Assembly (NCBI GenBank): GCA_001577025.1
Contig: LSCF01000001.1
Coordinates: forward strand, 71,609 to 128,706
DNA from: Fidelibacterota bacterium TCS55
GTDB taxonomy: Bacteria; Fidelibacterota; Marinisomatia; Marinisomatales; TCS55
Direction: 5' to 3'
Length of the DNA: 57,098 nt
Below the pieces are notes generated by a model. It saw only the letters and a program-made list of their open reading frames with translations. It searched no databases and was not told the DNA's origin. Position 1 is the stretch's first letter. The number at the start of each line of letters is the position of its first letter. Below, in pieces: positions 1-7,282 of the stretch. A program made the translations under genes and the position numbers.

Positions 1-528
1 TACCTTGCCATCCGATTCAATTTCCAGCGTTTCAGTAAAACCGCGGAGGGCGTGCTTCGAGGCGGCATAGCCCGCGTGTGCCGGAAAGCCCATCAGGGCC
101 TGTGCCGTAGTAACGGATACAATAACACCCTTTGATTTTTTTAATACTGGTAAAGATGCGTGGACACAATTCACGGCGCCCATATAATTTACATCCATGA
201 GTTTCTGAAAAAATGAAGGGTCGCTGATATCTTCAAAATTGGCCCACATGCTGACGCCTGCATTTAAAATTATACCGTCCACACCGCCAAAGGTTGCCAC
301 CGTTTTATCTACCAATGTCTTGCAGGCATTTCGACCCGTAATATCGGTCGGCACAGCAACGACCCTACCTCCATCCGATTCAATTTCATTCTGAATTCGG
401 TTGAGTTTATTTTCACTCCGGGCTGCCAATACTACACTGGCGCCGCGGGAGGATAAGCCTTTTGCCAGCCCTTCTCCAATGCCAGATGATGCTCCGGTAA
501 TGATAAAAATGGATCCTGAAATTTTTAT
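1..528 (-). CDS. Short-chain dehydrogenase/reductase (3' end beyond window), possible acyl/alkyl-DHAP reductase
   Basis: This is an NAD(P)-dependent SDR whose C-terminus lies outside the window. The N-terminus carries the Rossmann motif TGASSGIG, followed by the structural motif LNAG and the active-site stretch YAASK. The residue 13 before the catalytic Tyr, normally Ser, is Thr here. It directly follows the alkyl-DHAP synthase gene, so by context it may reduce acyl- or alkyl-DHAP to the glycerol form, the job done in animals by the SDR DHRS7B/PexRAP; that role is inference. The start is unclear: after the TAG of the upstream gene the same frame continues with no ATG, GTG or TTG before the Rossmann motif. 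ATA at 526-528, six bases after AGAGG, or ATT at 520-522 are the candidates, so the 5' end is provisional. Confidence 0.8.
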   Translation of the reverse strand, partial: MKISGSIFIITGASSGIGEGLAKGLSSRGASVVLAARSENKLNRIQNEIESDGGRVVAVPTDITGRNACKTLVDKTVATFGGVDGIILNAGVSMWANFEDISDPSFFQKLMDVNYMGAVNCVHASLPVLKKSKGVIVSVTTAQALMGFPAHAGYAASKHALRGFTETLEIESDGKV

Positions 529-537
529 GATAACCCT

Positions 538-2298
538 CTAAGGTTCGTTGGCAAATACGCCGTTGCGAATTCCAAATATATTGGCAGGGTCGTGGGCGTT
601 TTTTAAATCTTTAATCAATTCAATACTGGAATCAGAAATGGTATCTTTTACAAAATCTTTCCGAATCTTGCCTACGCCGTGATGGTGAGAAATGGACCCA
701 CCCTTATCCATGATGGCCTTTCGGATGGCATGCTCAATTTCGCCAAAGAGTTCTTCCGCCTCCGGTATATCTTTCACGCTCACCCCCACCATAAAGTAGA
801 TGCAGACCCCTGTATGGTAAATCTGAGGAATGCGGTAAGAGATATACGGCTTCCCGGGGAAATTGTGTTTTGCATGGTAGGTTAACAGCGTTTCGGTGGC
901 TGCTTCACAGACGGTTTTAATTTTACTCCACGGCACAGTGGTTTCCATGGTTTCACCAATGAAGTGGTAGTCCGTTAAAAAATCCCGGATGTAAGCAATG
1001 GCAAAGGTGAGCAGATATCCTCGTTTCCCATTTCCGGGACCGCCAATCAATCCGCCATGCTGTTTAGCCAGTTTTAAAATATTTTTTTCTTGATAGGCCA
1101 CTTCGCCCCTTGACCCCTCCATCACAAACGTGGTGGCGCACATTTTATCAGCATCAAACCTTTTCACCTTCAACACGAAGAATTTTTCTACTTTGCTCAT
1201 GAATGCCTTAAAGCCTTCTGCTTTGGGCTTCAGTGCTTGACCAAATCGGAATTGCACATTATCTACCAGTCGCACACTGGATGGTACATAGTTGGTTTTG
1301 GATAGGTCGTATAGAAATTTGGTTCCGGATTCGAAATCTTTAAAGATAACTGAGTTGTATTTTTTTGTTTCTGGCTTGTTATGAATTTTGAGGACAGCCT
1401 TGGTGATGATGCCCAGGTTTCCTTCTGATCCAAATAATATATTCTGAGGTTTAAACCCGATGGATGCACGGCTCAATGGCTCCACCTGTTCAATGACGCC
1501 TTTGGGCGAAATCATGGTTACATTTTCTACAATATCTTCAATATTGCCGTAGCGGTTTTTTTTCATACCGCTGGCGTTAGTGGCAATCCACCCGCCCAAG
1601 GTGGAAAGCTCTACACTGTCTGGTTCGTGGCCCATGCAATAACCTTTCTCCTCTAGCCAAGATTCCAAAGCGGTGCCGGTAATACCAGCCTGTACACAGA
1701 CGCGACGATCCTCTTCATTCAACCATTCAATCTGATCCATACGGCGCATATCTACGGATACAATCATCCGCTGTTCTGCGTCTGGAATCATTAAGGCGCT
1801 GGTTACATTTGTACCGCCGCCATAGGGCACAAGGCAAACATCGTGGGTTGCTGCCAATTGAATCAGCGCTTGCACGTCTGATTCTGACTCCACATAAAAT
1901 ACCATATCCACACATCGCGCTATACGATTATATAATACTTTATACACTTCTTCTGATGTGGTTTGGCCATGGCTGTGGAGAAGACGATCTTTATCATCGG
2001 TGGTAAAATGATCTTCAGAAAAATCTCTCCTTACTCCGTCCATAAATTCTTGATTCAGGTTAGGCGGTGTTACTGGTTTATGCTCCACTTCTGCCAATTT
2101 ATCGTTGGGGTCTACCGTTATGCCTAAAACTTCTTCAATATAAGGAATAAAGTCAGGCATCCGCGTGCCGGAGAGTTCATAGCGGTCTCCCACCATGGAT
2201 ACGGTTCTGTCTTCATTCAAAACAAAACTGGAATCCTTGTATCCCCATTTGTGGCCCCAGGTGGTGTGCTTGTTTGCAAAAAATTTTTTATCTGGCAT
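538..2298 (-). CDS. Alkyldihydroxyacetonephosphate synthase (AGPS-type FAD-linked oxidase)
   Basis: This 586-residue flavoenzyme should swap the acyl chain of acyl-DHAP for a fatty alcohol, forming the ether bond of ether lipids. The FAD-binding PCMH fold shows VPYGGGTNVTS (158-167), the stretch CMGHEPDSVELSTLGGW (221-237) and ASGMKKNRYGNIED (242-255), which I recognise as close to the mammalian peroxisomal enzyme. The C-terminal domain has the triple-histidine motif SHHHGVGKIRK with His538-540, essential in AGPS, and ends with a typical DPANIFGIRNG. Its length fits the family catalytic core without a peroxisomal presequence. The start overlaps the end of the acyltransferase gene by 11 bases, so the two are translationally coupled. 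Other FAD-linked oxidases such as D-lactate dehydrogenase lack the triple-His context, so I favour AGPS strongly. Confidence 0.88.
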   Translation of the reverse strand: MPDKKFFANKHTTWGHKWGYKDSSFVLNEDRTVSMVGDRYELSGTRMPDFIPYIEEVLGITVDPNDKLAEVEHKPVTPPNLNQEFMDGVRRDFSEDHFTTDDKDRLLHSHGQTTSEEVYKVLYNRIARCVDMVFYVESESDVQALIQLAATHDVCLVPYGGGTNVTSALMIPDAEQRMIVSVDMRRMDQIEWLNEEDRRVCVQAGITGTALESWLEEKGYCMGHEPDSVELSTLGGWIATNASGMKKNRYGNIEDIVENVTMISPKGVIEQVEPLSRASIGFKPQNILFGSEGNLGIITKAVLKIHNKPETKKYNSVIFKDFESGTKFLYDLSKTNYVPSSVRLVDNVQFRFGQALKPKAEGFKAFMSKVEKFFVLKVKRFDADKMCATTFVMEGSRGEVAYQEKNILKLAKQHGGLIGGPGNGKRGYLLTFAIAYIRDFLTDYHFIGETMETTVPWSKIKTVCEAATETLLTYHAKHNFPGKPYISYRIPQIYHTGVCIYFMVGVSVKDIPEAEELFGEIEHAIRKAIMDKGGSISHHHGVGKIRKDFVKDTISDSSIELIKDLKNAHDPANIFGIRNGVFANEP

Positions 2299-3016
2299 AG
2301 AATGATTTTCTTTCTTGTTGGATTTGACCTTCTAAAGTTTTGGTCATCTGATTGATCTGCTCATAATGGTCGCTGTCTTCTTCCGTGACAAAATCAGAAG
2401 GATGAATCGGTGGTAATATTGTGACATTCACACGGGCAGGATACATAATGAAGCGTCCCTTGGGCCATGACCGAAATGATCCGTCAATAAATATAGGCAC
2501 TATGGGCGCATTTAAATGAACTGAAAATCGGGCGGCCCCTTTTCGAAATGGTCTCATCATATTGGGCTCTCCCCTCGATCCTTCCGGAAAGATAACCAGG
2601 TTCCTTCCATCTTGATCCATGAAGGCTCGGCATAATTCGATGGTATCATCAAATGTAAAGGTATCACCATTTCTCTCCTCCGTTTTTCGGGCAATGGGTA
2701 CCAAGTTCATGACAAAGTTGGTTAGTGTCCGCTTTATGGTGCTATCAAACCAGTAATCTTTGGCCGCCAACATGCCGAAATAATTGAAGCTCTTTCCTGC
2801 GGCTGCACTGATGAGGGCCACATCCATATGGCTGTTATGGTTGCTGGTAAAAATGGCTGATTCATTTGGGAGGTTTTCACGCCCTGACACCCGAACAGGT
2901 GTATACCATAGGAATACAAACTTGCACCAATAATAAAACATCTTTTTCCAAAATTGAAAAAAGAGAGGCTGTTTGTTAACGAGATATGAATATTGCGGGT
3001 CTGCTAAAACGGACAT
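2288..3016 (-). CDS. PlsC-type lysophospholipid/DHAP acyltransferase
   Basis: This 242-residue membrane-associated acyltransferase of the LPLAT superfamily carries the catalytic HX4D motif in SNHNSHMD (His60 to Asp65) and the substrate-binding motif FPEGSRGEP (143-151). A hydrophobic N-terminal stretch at about 18-40 probably anchors it to the inner membrane. Family members move an acyl chain from acyl-CoA or acyl-ACP to glycerol-3-phosphate, lyso-PA or DHAP. Position just before and overlapping the alkyl-DHAP synthase suggests it could supply acyl-DHAP (the GNPAT role) or acylate the sn-2 position of the ether lipid; sequence alone does not decide this. It begins 12 bases after the HMG-CoA reductase stop, in the same minus-strand operon. 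Confidence 0.85.
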   Translation of the reverse strand: MSVLADPQYSYLVNKQPLFFQFWKKMFYYWCKFVFLWYTPVRVSGRENLPNESAIFTSNHNSHMDVALISAAAGKSFNYFGMLAAKDYWFDSTIKRTLTNFVMNLVPIARKTEERNGDTFTFDDTIELCRAFMDQDGRNLVIFPEGSRGEPNMMRPFRKGAARFSVHLNAPIVPIFIDGSFRSWPKGRFIMYPARVNVTILPPIHPSDFVTEEDSDHYEQINQMTKTLEGQIQQERKSFYAR

Positions 3017-3028
3017 CTCTGCACGTAT

Positions 3029-4180
3029 TTATCGACCATAGGTCATGTGGGCTTGGGTAAAGGTGTCGGAAGCAATGGCTGAAAAAAGTGAAATCTCCAA
3101 AGCCAATGCAGAGGCGCCGATAATTTCTGCCAGCTTTCTCGCTGCAAATTTACCTTGATCGCATCCAAGCAATTTCAAATTTTGTTTTTGGGGTAATAAC
3201 CTTGTGCCACCGCCCACTGTACCAATAGTTATTGTCGGTAGGGTTAATCTGAATTTTACACCATTATCCGTTGGCTCTGTCTGGTAATGGCCAATAGAGT
3301 TTTCAGCCACGCATGCTGTATCCTGGCCGGTGGCCAAATAGATGGCAGTGAGCGCATTTGAAATATGCAAATGACACCCCTCCGTGCCTGCCAAACGCGT
3401 AATGGTGGGCCCAACGCGTTGGAGCATGGCCATCTCGGATGTGTCTGCTTTGAGTATTCGACGAATAACGGGATTGGTGATGGTCGTCTCAACAATGACG
3501 CTATGGCCTCGGCCCATTATCATATTCCGCGCAGAAGCTTTTTTATCACTGTTGAACCCGGACTCTAAAAGGAAATTTGCCCCGGTTTGGTTTTTGATAT
3601 AATCGCAAGCCATTTTCGCCGCAAGAGTAACCATATTTTGCCCGGCTGCATTGCCCGTATCCAATACAAAGTCTAAAATCAAATAGTTTTGAATCGGGTA
3701 CTGATCAATACGCAAAAGCTTCCCATAATTGGATGTTTTATCCGCCACACGCTTTATGGATTTGAAATGTTTTGTGACCCAATCAGAAAATTTTGCAACA
3801 CTTTTTACATCATCAAAAATAAAAACGGGCGCCCGTGATAGCTCCTGCTTTACATGGGTTACATGAATTCCACCACAACGGCGTGTGGCAACCATACCTC
3901 TCGTCATGGACAATGCAAGTGTGCCTTCCAATGTGCATAGGGGCACATAGAACTCTCCCTTTGCATAATCCCCGTCAATCAGAAGCGGCCCAGCAATGGC
4001 CATGGGTACTTTCATGTAGCCGATGTGATTCTCGATGATACCTTTTAACTCCTCCGGGTTGTTTTCAAGTGTTGGATCAATCTCAACACCGGTTTTCTCC
4101 CGAAGCCAATCCAGCCGTCTGTCTGTATCGTCTTGGGTGTACCCGTTAGGTATCATGTGTTTTCCATTTTTCTTTGTCAT
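3029..4180 (-). CDS. Hydroxymethylglutaryl-CoA reductase, class I-like
   Basis: The 383-residue protein reduces HMG-CoA to mevalonate with NAD(P)H. Family motifs are clear: ENHIGYMKVPMAIAGPL (50-66), the catalytic Glu85 in CTLEGTLALSMTRG, the catalytic Lys in SDKKAS (211-216), Asp287 in ATGQDTAC, the glycine-rich TVGGGT (321-326) and the general acid His378 in AHMTYGR. The C-terminal AHM-x-x-x-R form points to class I. The usual nucleotide-binding GDAMGMNM is altered to GNAAGQNM (176-183), which may change cofactor use. No other mevalonate-pathway gene is in the window. It sits between the aldo/keto reductase (91 bases upstream) and the ether-lipid genes (12 bases downstream), suggesting co-transcription with a lipid-related programme. 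Confidence 0.88.
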   Translation of the reverse strand: MTKKNGKHMIPNGYTQDDTDRRLDWLREKTGVEIDPTLENNPEELKGIIENHIGYMKVPMAIAGPLLIDGDYAKGEFYVPLCTLEGTLALSMTRGMVATRRCGGIHVTHVKQELSRAPVFIFDDVKSVAKFSDWVTKHFKSIKRVADKTSNYGKLLRIDQYPIQNYLILDFVLDTGNAAGQNMVTLAAKMACDYIKNQTGANFLLESGFNSDKKASARNMIMGRGHSVIVETTITNPVIRRILKADTSEMAMLQRVGPTITRLAGTEGCHLHISNALTAIYLATGQDTACVAENSIGHYQTEPTDNGVKFRLTLPTITIGTVGGGTRLLPQKQNLKLLGCDQGKFAARKLAEIIGASALALEISLFSAIASDTFTQAHMTYGR

Positions 4181-4271
4181 ATTATGTTTAGAATCATTCC
4201 TAATGGATAAGTCCGGAATATAATTAGACTCTGTTTAACTTTTGCTAAAGTTTATTTTAACGCCGTTTGCA

Positions 4272-5234
4272 TTAACGATATAGGTCTTGTACCCATTTCG
4301 CATCTTCATTGGATAGCGGTTCTCCCAATTGAGCTGCAACTTTTACTTGATCCTCGTTTCGCTGTCCAAGCAATACACATCCTGTGGGCGCATCCGTCAA
4401 CAGTGCGTCCACCAATCCATGCATCACCGGTTGGGAATGATCTGAAAATTGAATTTCTAATTTTGTCTTATTAGTCTGCATTTTATCAATCATTGTTTGA
4501 TTGGCAAAACCCTTCACCGTTGTGCGAAAGTCTCCCCTCTCAAAAGTGGCGGGACTTGTGTATTTTCCCGTAAGGAGCCCATGCTTTATAGGTGAAAAAA
4601 AGCAGATGCCTACATTGTAAGTGTCCACATAATCTTTTAGCCCTGAGGATGCATAGGTATCATCAATCACATTGCGATAGGGTTGGATGATATCCGGATT
4701 TACTCGATCAATATAGTTCATAATTTTATCTAAAAACCAATCGGAAAGGCCAATAAATCGCGTTTTGCCTTCTTCTTGAAATCGCTTAACCACATCAATT
4801 GCATCGTCAAAATATTCTTCCTGTTTTCCGAAATTGCAATGGTGGAGGTACATTAAATCCACACAATTTGTGTTCAGGTTTTTTAACGAGCGCTCCATGT
4901 TTGTCCGCATATGCTCTGGATGGTACCAGTGACTATAGGGACCCATATCCCACCCCACTTTGGTAGCGACAAAAATATCTCTGCGGGGGATCTCATCCCA
5001 CATGGAGCCGATGACTTTTTCAGAATGACCGTCACCATATACATCTGCAGTATCCCAATGGTTAATGGCGGAAGCATATGCCTTGCGCAATGCATTTTTG
5101 CTATCTTCGTCGGTTTGTCCGCCCCATCCCGCAGGCTGATTTTTGCCTGCCATGTTAGGGCCGCCATAAGACCATGTACCCAAACTGATTCGAGAAACAT
5201 TAACGCCGGTCCGCCCTAAGGTTACAATTTCCAT
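4272..5234 (-). CDS. Aldo/keto reductase
   Basis: A 320-residue TIM-barrel NADPH-dependent oxidoreductase of the AKR superfamily, of the potassium-channel-beta/YghZ-like type. The catalytic tetrad can be read: Asp61 and Tyr66 in WDTADVYGDG, Lys92 in VATKVGW and His131 in LMYLHH. The N-terminus (LGRTGVNVSRISLGTWSYGG) and the C-terminal cofactor region (CVLLGQRNEDQV) are typical. Its substrate is unknown; as first gene of the minus-strand group containing HMG-CoA reductase and ether-lipid genes it could act on a lipid aldehyde, which is speculation. It is transcribed divergently from the Smr gene, with about 50 bases between the likely starts. Confidence 0.88.
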   Translation of the reverse strand: MEIVTLGRTGVNVSRISLGTWSYGGPNMAGKNQPAGWGGQTDEDSKNALRKAYASAINHWDTADVYGDGHSEKVIGSMWDEIPRRDIFVATKVGWDMGPYSHWYHPEHMRTNMERSLKNLNTNCVDLMYLHHCNFGKQEEYFDDAIDVVKRFQEEGKTRFIGLSDWFLDKIMNYIDRVNPDIIQPYRNVIDDTYASSGLKDYVDTYNVGICFFSPIKHGLLTGKYTSPATFERGDFRTTVKGFANQTMIDKMQTNKTKLEIQFSDHSQPVMHGLVDALLTDAPTGCVLLGQRNEDQVKVAAQLGEPLSNEDAKWVQDLYR

Positions 5235-5283
5235 TTTAATCCTTTTTTTGAAAGCGAAAATTTACGGAAACTCGATCCTTAAT

Positions 5284-5616
5284 ATGTCATCAGGATTTCA
5301 CATTATCGATATTGGCCACCGGGGATTTTCTCTCGATCGAGCTGTTTCAGAACTTGAAACAACCGTTAGCGATCTCGTTTTTGGTGGAAAAGTCCGCGCC
5401 ATTAAAGTAATCCATGGCCACGGCACCGGTGCGTTGAAACAGGGTGTGCGGGAATGGTGCGAAGATCAGGCTGGGCGATTTCAAGCGGTAATCTATGGTG
5501 AACATTACGATCTGTTTGATCCGGACTCAGCCAGTATGCGTGCAGACTGCGGCTCTCCTTATGATCCGGACCTGGGGAAGGGCAATGGGGCCATCACATA
5601 TATTTGGTTATGGTGA
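5284..5616 (+). CDS. Smr-domain protein
   Basis: A stand-alone Small MutS-Related domain of 110 residues. The domain shows the opening IDIGHRGFSLDRAV (normally DLRG or DLHG, here DIGHRG), the central IHGHGTGALKQGVREW, and the closing GNGAITYIWL. Smr domains of MutS2 and related proteins bind nucleic acid and can have endonuclease activity; a small stand-alone version may act in RNA or DNA processing, but its target is not visible. I chose ATG at 5284 over the upstream TTG at 5248, because the domain begins immediately after it and the longer start adds only unconserved residues close to the divergent AKR start. Confidence 0.75.
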   Translation: MSSGFHIIDIGHRGFSLDRAVSELETTVSDLVFGGKVRAIKVIHGHGTGALKQGVREWCEDQAGRFQAVIYGEHYDLFDPDSASMRADCGSPYDPDLGKGNGAITYIWLW

Positions 5617-5655
5617 TTGGACGTGTATAATCATTACCCCTAAATTCATGTCTAC

Positions 5656-6585
5656 ATGACAACAAGCAACACATTTGACCAATTATTTCGCCATATGGTA
5701 CCCACCTCCATGGAGGGGATCCAGATTTTCAGCATGGATGATAATTATATTAAACCCCAGCGGTATAACGATGTCACCAATTTAGAAAATGGAATTTGGG
5801 AAGACCTTTTCATCAATGTTGCGCCCCTTATCGATCAGTATGTTTCCAGAGAATATTTATTGGGGATGCGCGCCCTCCCGATTCCCAAAGACCGATTCCC
5901 TGATTTTGAGGCCATTTCTCCATTGATTCAAAACTCCACCAATTGGCAACTTGTCTCTGTTGCAGGATTTTTATCCGAAGAATTGTTTTTCGACCTAAAT
6001 GCCAATCGAAAGTTTCCTGTGACGGATATCATTCGAAAGTCTCCCCGGTTTGAAGAAAAATATGCGGGCAAAGATATCCAAAACGATGAGGGATACACTC
6101 CTGAGCCGGATATTTTTCACGATATTCAGGGACACATTCCTTTTTTAATGAATAAAGACTATGCCGATTTCATGCATGATGTGGGCACACTTGGTGATAC
6201 GATTTTGAGAGATGAGCGAAAACTGGGGAGTGAACTGGTTGCCCATAACTTAAGGCGACTCCAAAATTTTGCATGGTGGACCTATGAATTTGGGTTAATC
6301 AAAAATAATGGTGGTACAGACAAGTTTCGCCGGCAAACCAATGACATTGATTATGAAATCTATGGTGCAGGTATTATTTCGTCTTTTGATGAAACGGTAA
6401 ATATTGTGAAGTGTGCAAAAGGTGAATCTAAGCGGTCTCAAATCTTGCCTTACGATATTGAAGAAATTGTGATGACTTGTTTTAATTATAGCGATATTCA
6501 GGATCGGTATTATGTCGTCGACTCCATGGAAGCCTTATTTGATTCATTCCGGAACAACCAGGAGTTGTTCTGGTTTGAAGGTTAA
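5656..6585 (+). CDS. phhA: Aromatic amino acid hydroxylase (phenylalanine 4-monooxygenase type)
   Basis: A 309-residue non-haem iron, pterin-dependent hydroxylase. The iron ligands are visible: His155 and His160 in EPDIFHDIQGHIP and Glu211 in WTYEFGLI. Upstream, VAGFLSEELFFDLNANRKFPV (103-122) matches the family segment preceding the active site. It lacks the N-terminal ACT regulatory domain of animal enzymes and fits the size of bacterial monomeric forms. Phenylalanine to tyrosine is the most likely reaction; tryptophan hydroxylation cannot be excluded by eye. No pterin-carbinolamine dehydratase (phhB) gene is nearby. An upstream ATG at 5648 stops after three codons, so ATG 5656 is the start. 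It precedes the TPR lipoprotein gene by 15 bases. Confidence 0.88.
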   Translation: MTTSNTFDQLFRHMVPTSMEGIQIFSMDDNYIKPQRYNDVTNLENGIWEDLFINVAPLIDQYVSREYLLGMRALPIPKDRFPDFEAISPLIQNSTNWQLVSVAGFLSEELFFDLNANRKFPVTDIIRKSPRFEEKYAGKDIQNDEGYTPEPDIFHDIQGHIPFLMNKDYADFMHDVGTLGDTILRDERKLGSELVAHNLRRLQNFAWWTYEFGLIKNNGGTDKFRRQTNDIDYEIYGAGIISSFDETVNIVKCAKGESKRSQILPYDIEEIVMTCFNYSDIQDRYYVVDSMEALFDSFRNNQELFWFEG

Positions 6586-6600
6586 TACCAAGAAGTTTAA

Positions 6601-7149
6601 ATGAAAAACTTTTTACCCTTAATCCTCATCATTTTTATATACAAAGGATGCGCGCCCTCACCCTCTCGACTGGCAACATCTGATCCCGCATTGCTGGTTA
6701 CCCAAGCGGATTCACTCTTGGCTGCTCGTCCGGATGATGTTGATTTGCGTTCATCCATTATAAAGGCTCGCTTGAATCTTGCAGAGGCCAACAACGACAT
6801 GAACCAATACAAGGCAGTACTTAAAATGGATCCAAGAAACGGCACTGCCAACTATCATATCCACATGGCTACAGGCAAAGTGCACTATAAAAAGGGGCAT
6901 AAAAACGGCCAGTGGGATGCAATTCAATCCTTTGCAAAAGCGGCGGCGGCAATTGACTCCTTAGGAGCACCACATTATTGGCTTGGTCAAGCTTATGAAA
7001 AAAAGGATGAAATGGATTTTGAACTCCCATTAGAGGCATACGATAAAGCACTAACCCTTTACCTATCCGATGGCCTCAGGCCCAAGGTTGTCTCTGCCCG
7101 TGCGGCCCTCCTTAAACGTAAAAAAACATATGAAGATTTCTGGAAATAA
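6601..7149 (+). CDS. Small TPR lipoprotein
   Basis: The 182-residue protein starts with a short basic-hydrophobic signal (MKNFLPLILIIFIYKGC) with a weak lipobox ending in Cys17, so it is probably lipid-anchored in the envelope. The rest consists of helical TPR-like units, for example an alanine-rich stretch at about 55-75 (LNLAEANNDMNQYKAVLKMD) and a clear unit at about 100-150 (AIQSFAKAAAAIDSLGAPHY followed by GQAYEKKDEMDFEL). TPRs bind other proteins. It lies 15 bases after phhA and 133 bases before the motor-like operon; its product type resembles the envelope proteins of that operon, but a gap with its own Shine-Dalgarno for the next gene separates them. Specific role unknown. Confidence 0.7.
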   Translation: MKNFLPLILIIFIYKGCAPSPSRLATSDPALLVTQADSLLAARPDDVDLRSSIIKARLNLAEANNDMNQYKAVLKMDPRNGTANYHIHMATGKVHYKKGHKNGQWDAIQSFAKAAAAIDSLGAPHYWLGQAYEKKDEMDFELPLEAYDKALTLYLSDGLRPKVVSARAALLKRKKTYEDFWK

Positions 7150-7269
7150 GCTCCTGGCACACCGTCATTTAAATCGATTTCTTCTCTATTTTTGACTTGA
7201 TTCACTAACGGAGCGGAGTTAAACTTTATCTACCTATAGACGCCTTCGTCTTACGGTGCCACACAATCC

Positions 7270-7274
7270 GAGGT
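7270..7274 (+). promoter_or_regulatory. Ribosome binding site of the first motor-operon gene
   Basis: GAGGT at 7270-7274 lies eight bases before ATG 7283 and fixes that start. In the preceding 133-base gap I see no convincing pair of -35 and -10 boxes, although the gap is long enough to hold the operon promoter. Confidence 0.5.
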
Positions 7275-7282
7275 AAAGATAA

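Noticed and set aside
7192-7232. TTGACT at 7192-7197 as a -35 box for the motor operon
   Set aside because: No -10-like hexamer lies 16-18 bases downstream.
7238-7251. Short hairpin AGACG-CCTT-CGTCT before the motor operon
   Set aside because: Five-base stem with no T-run; likely by chance.
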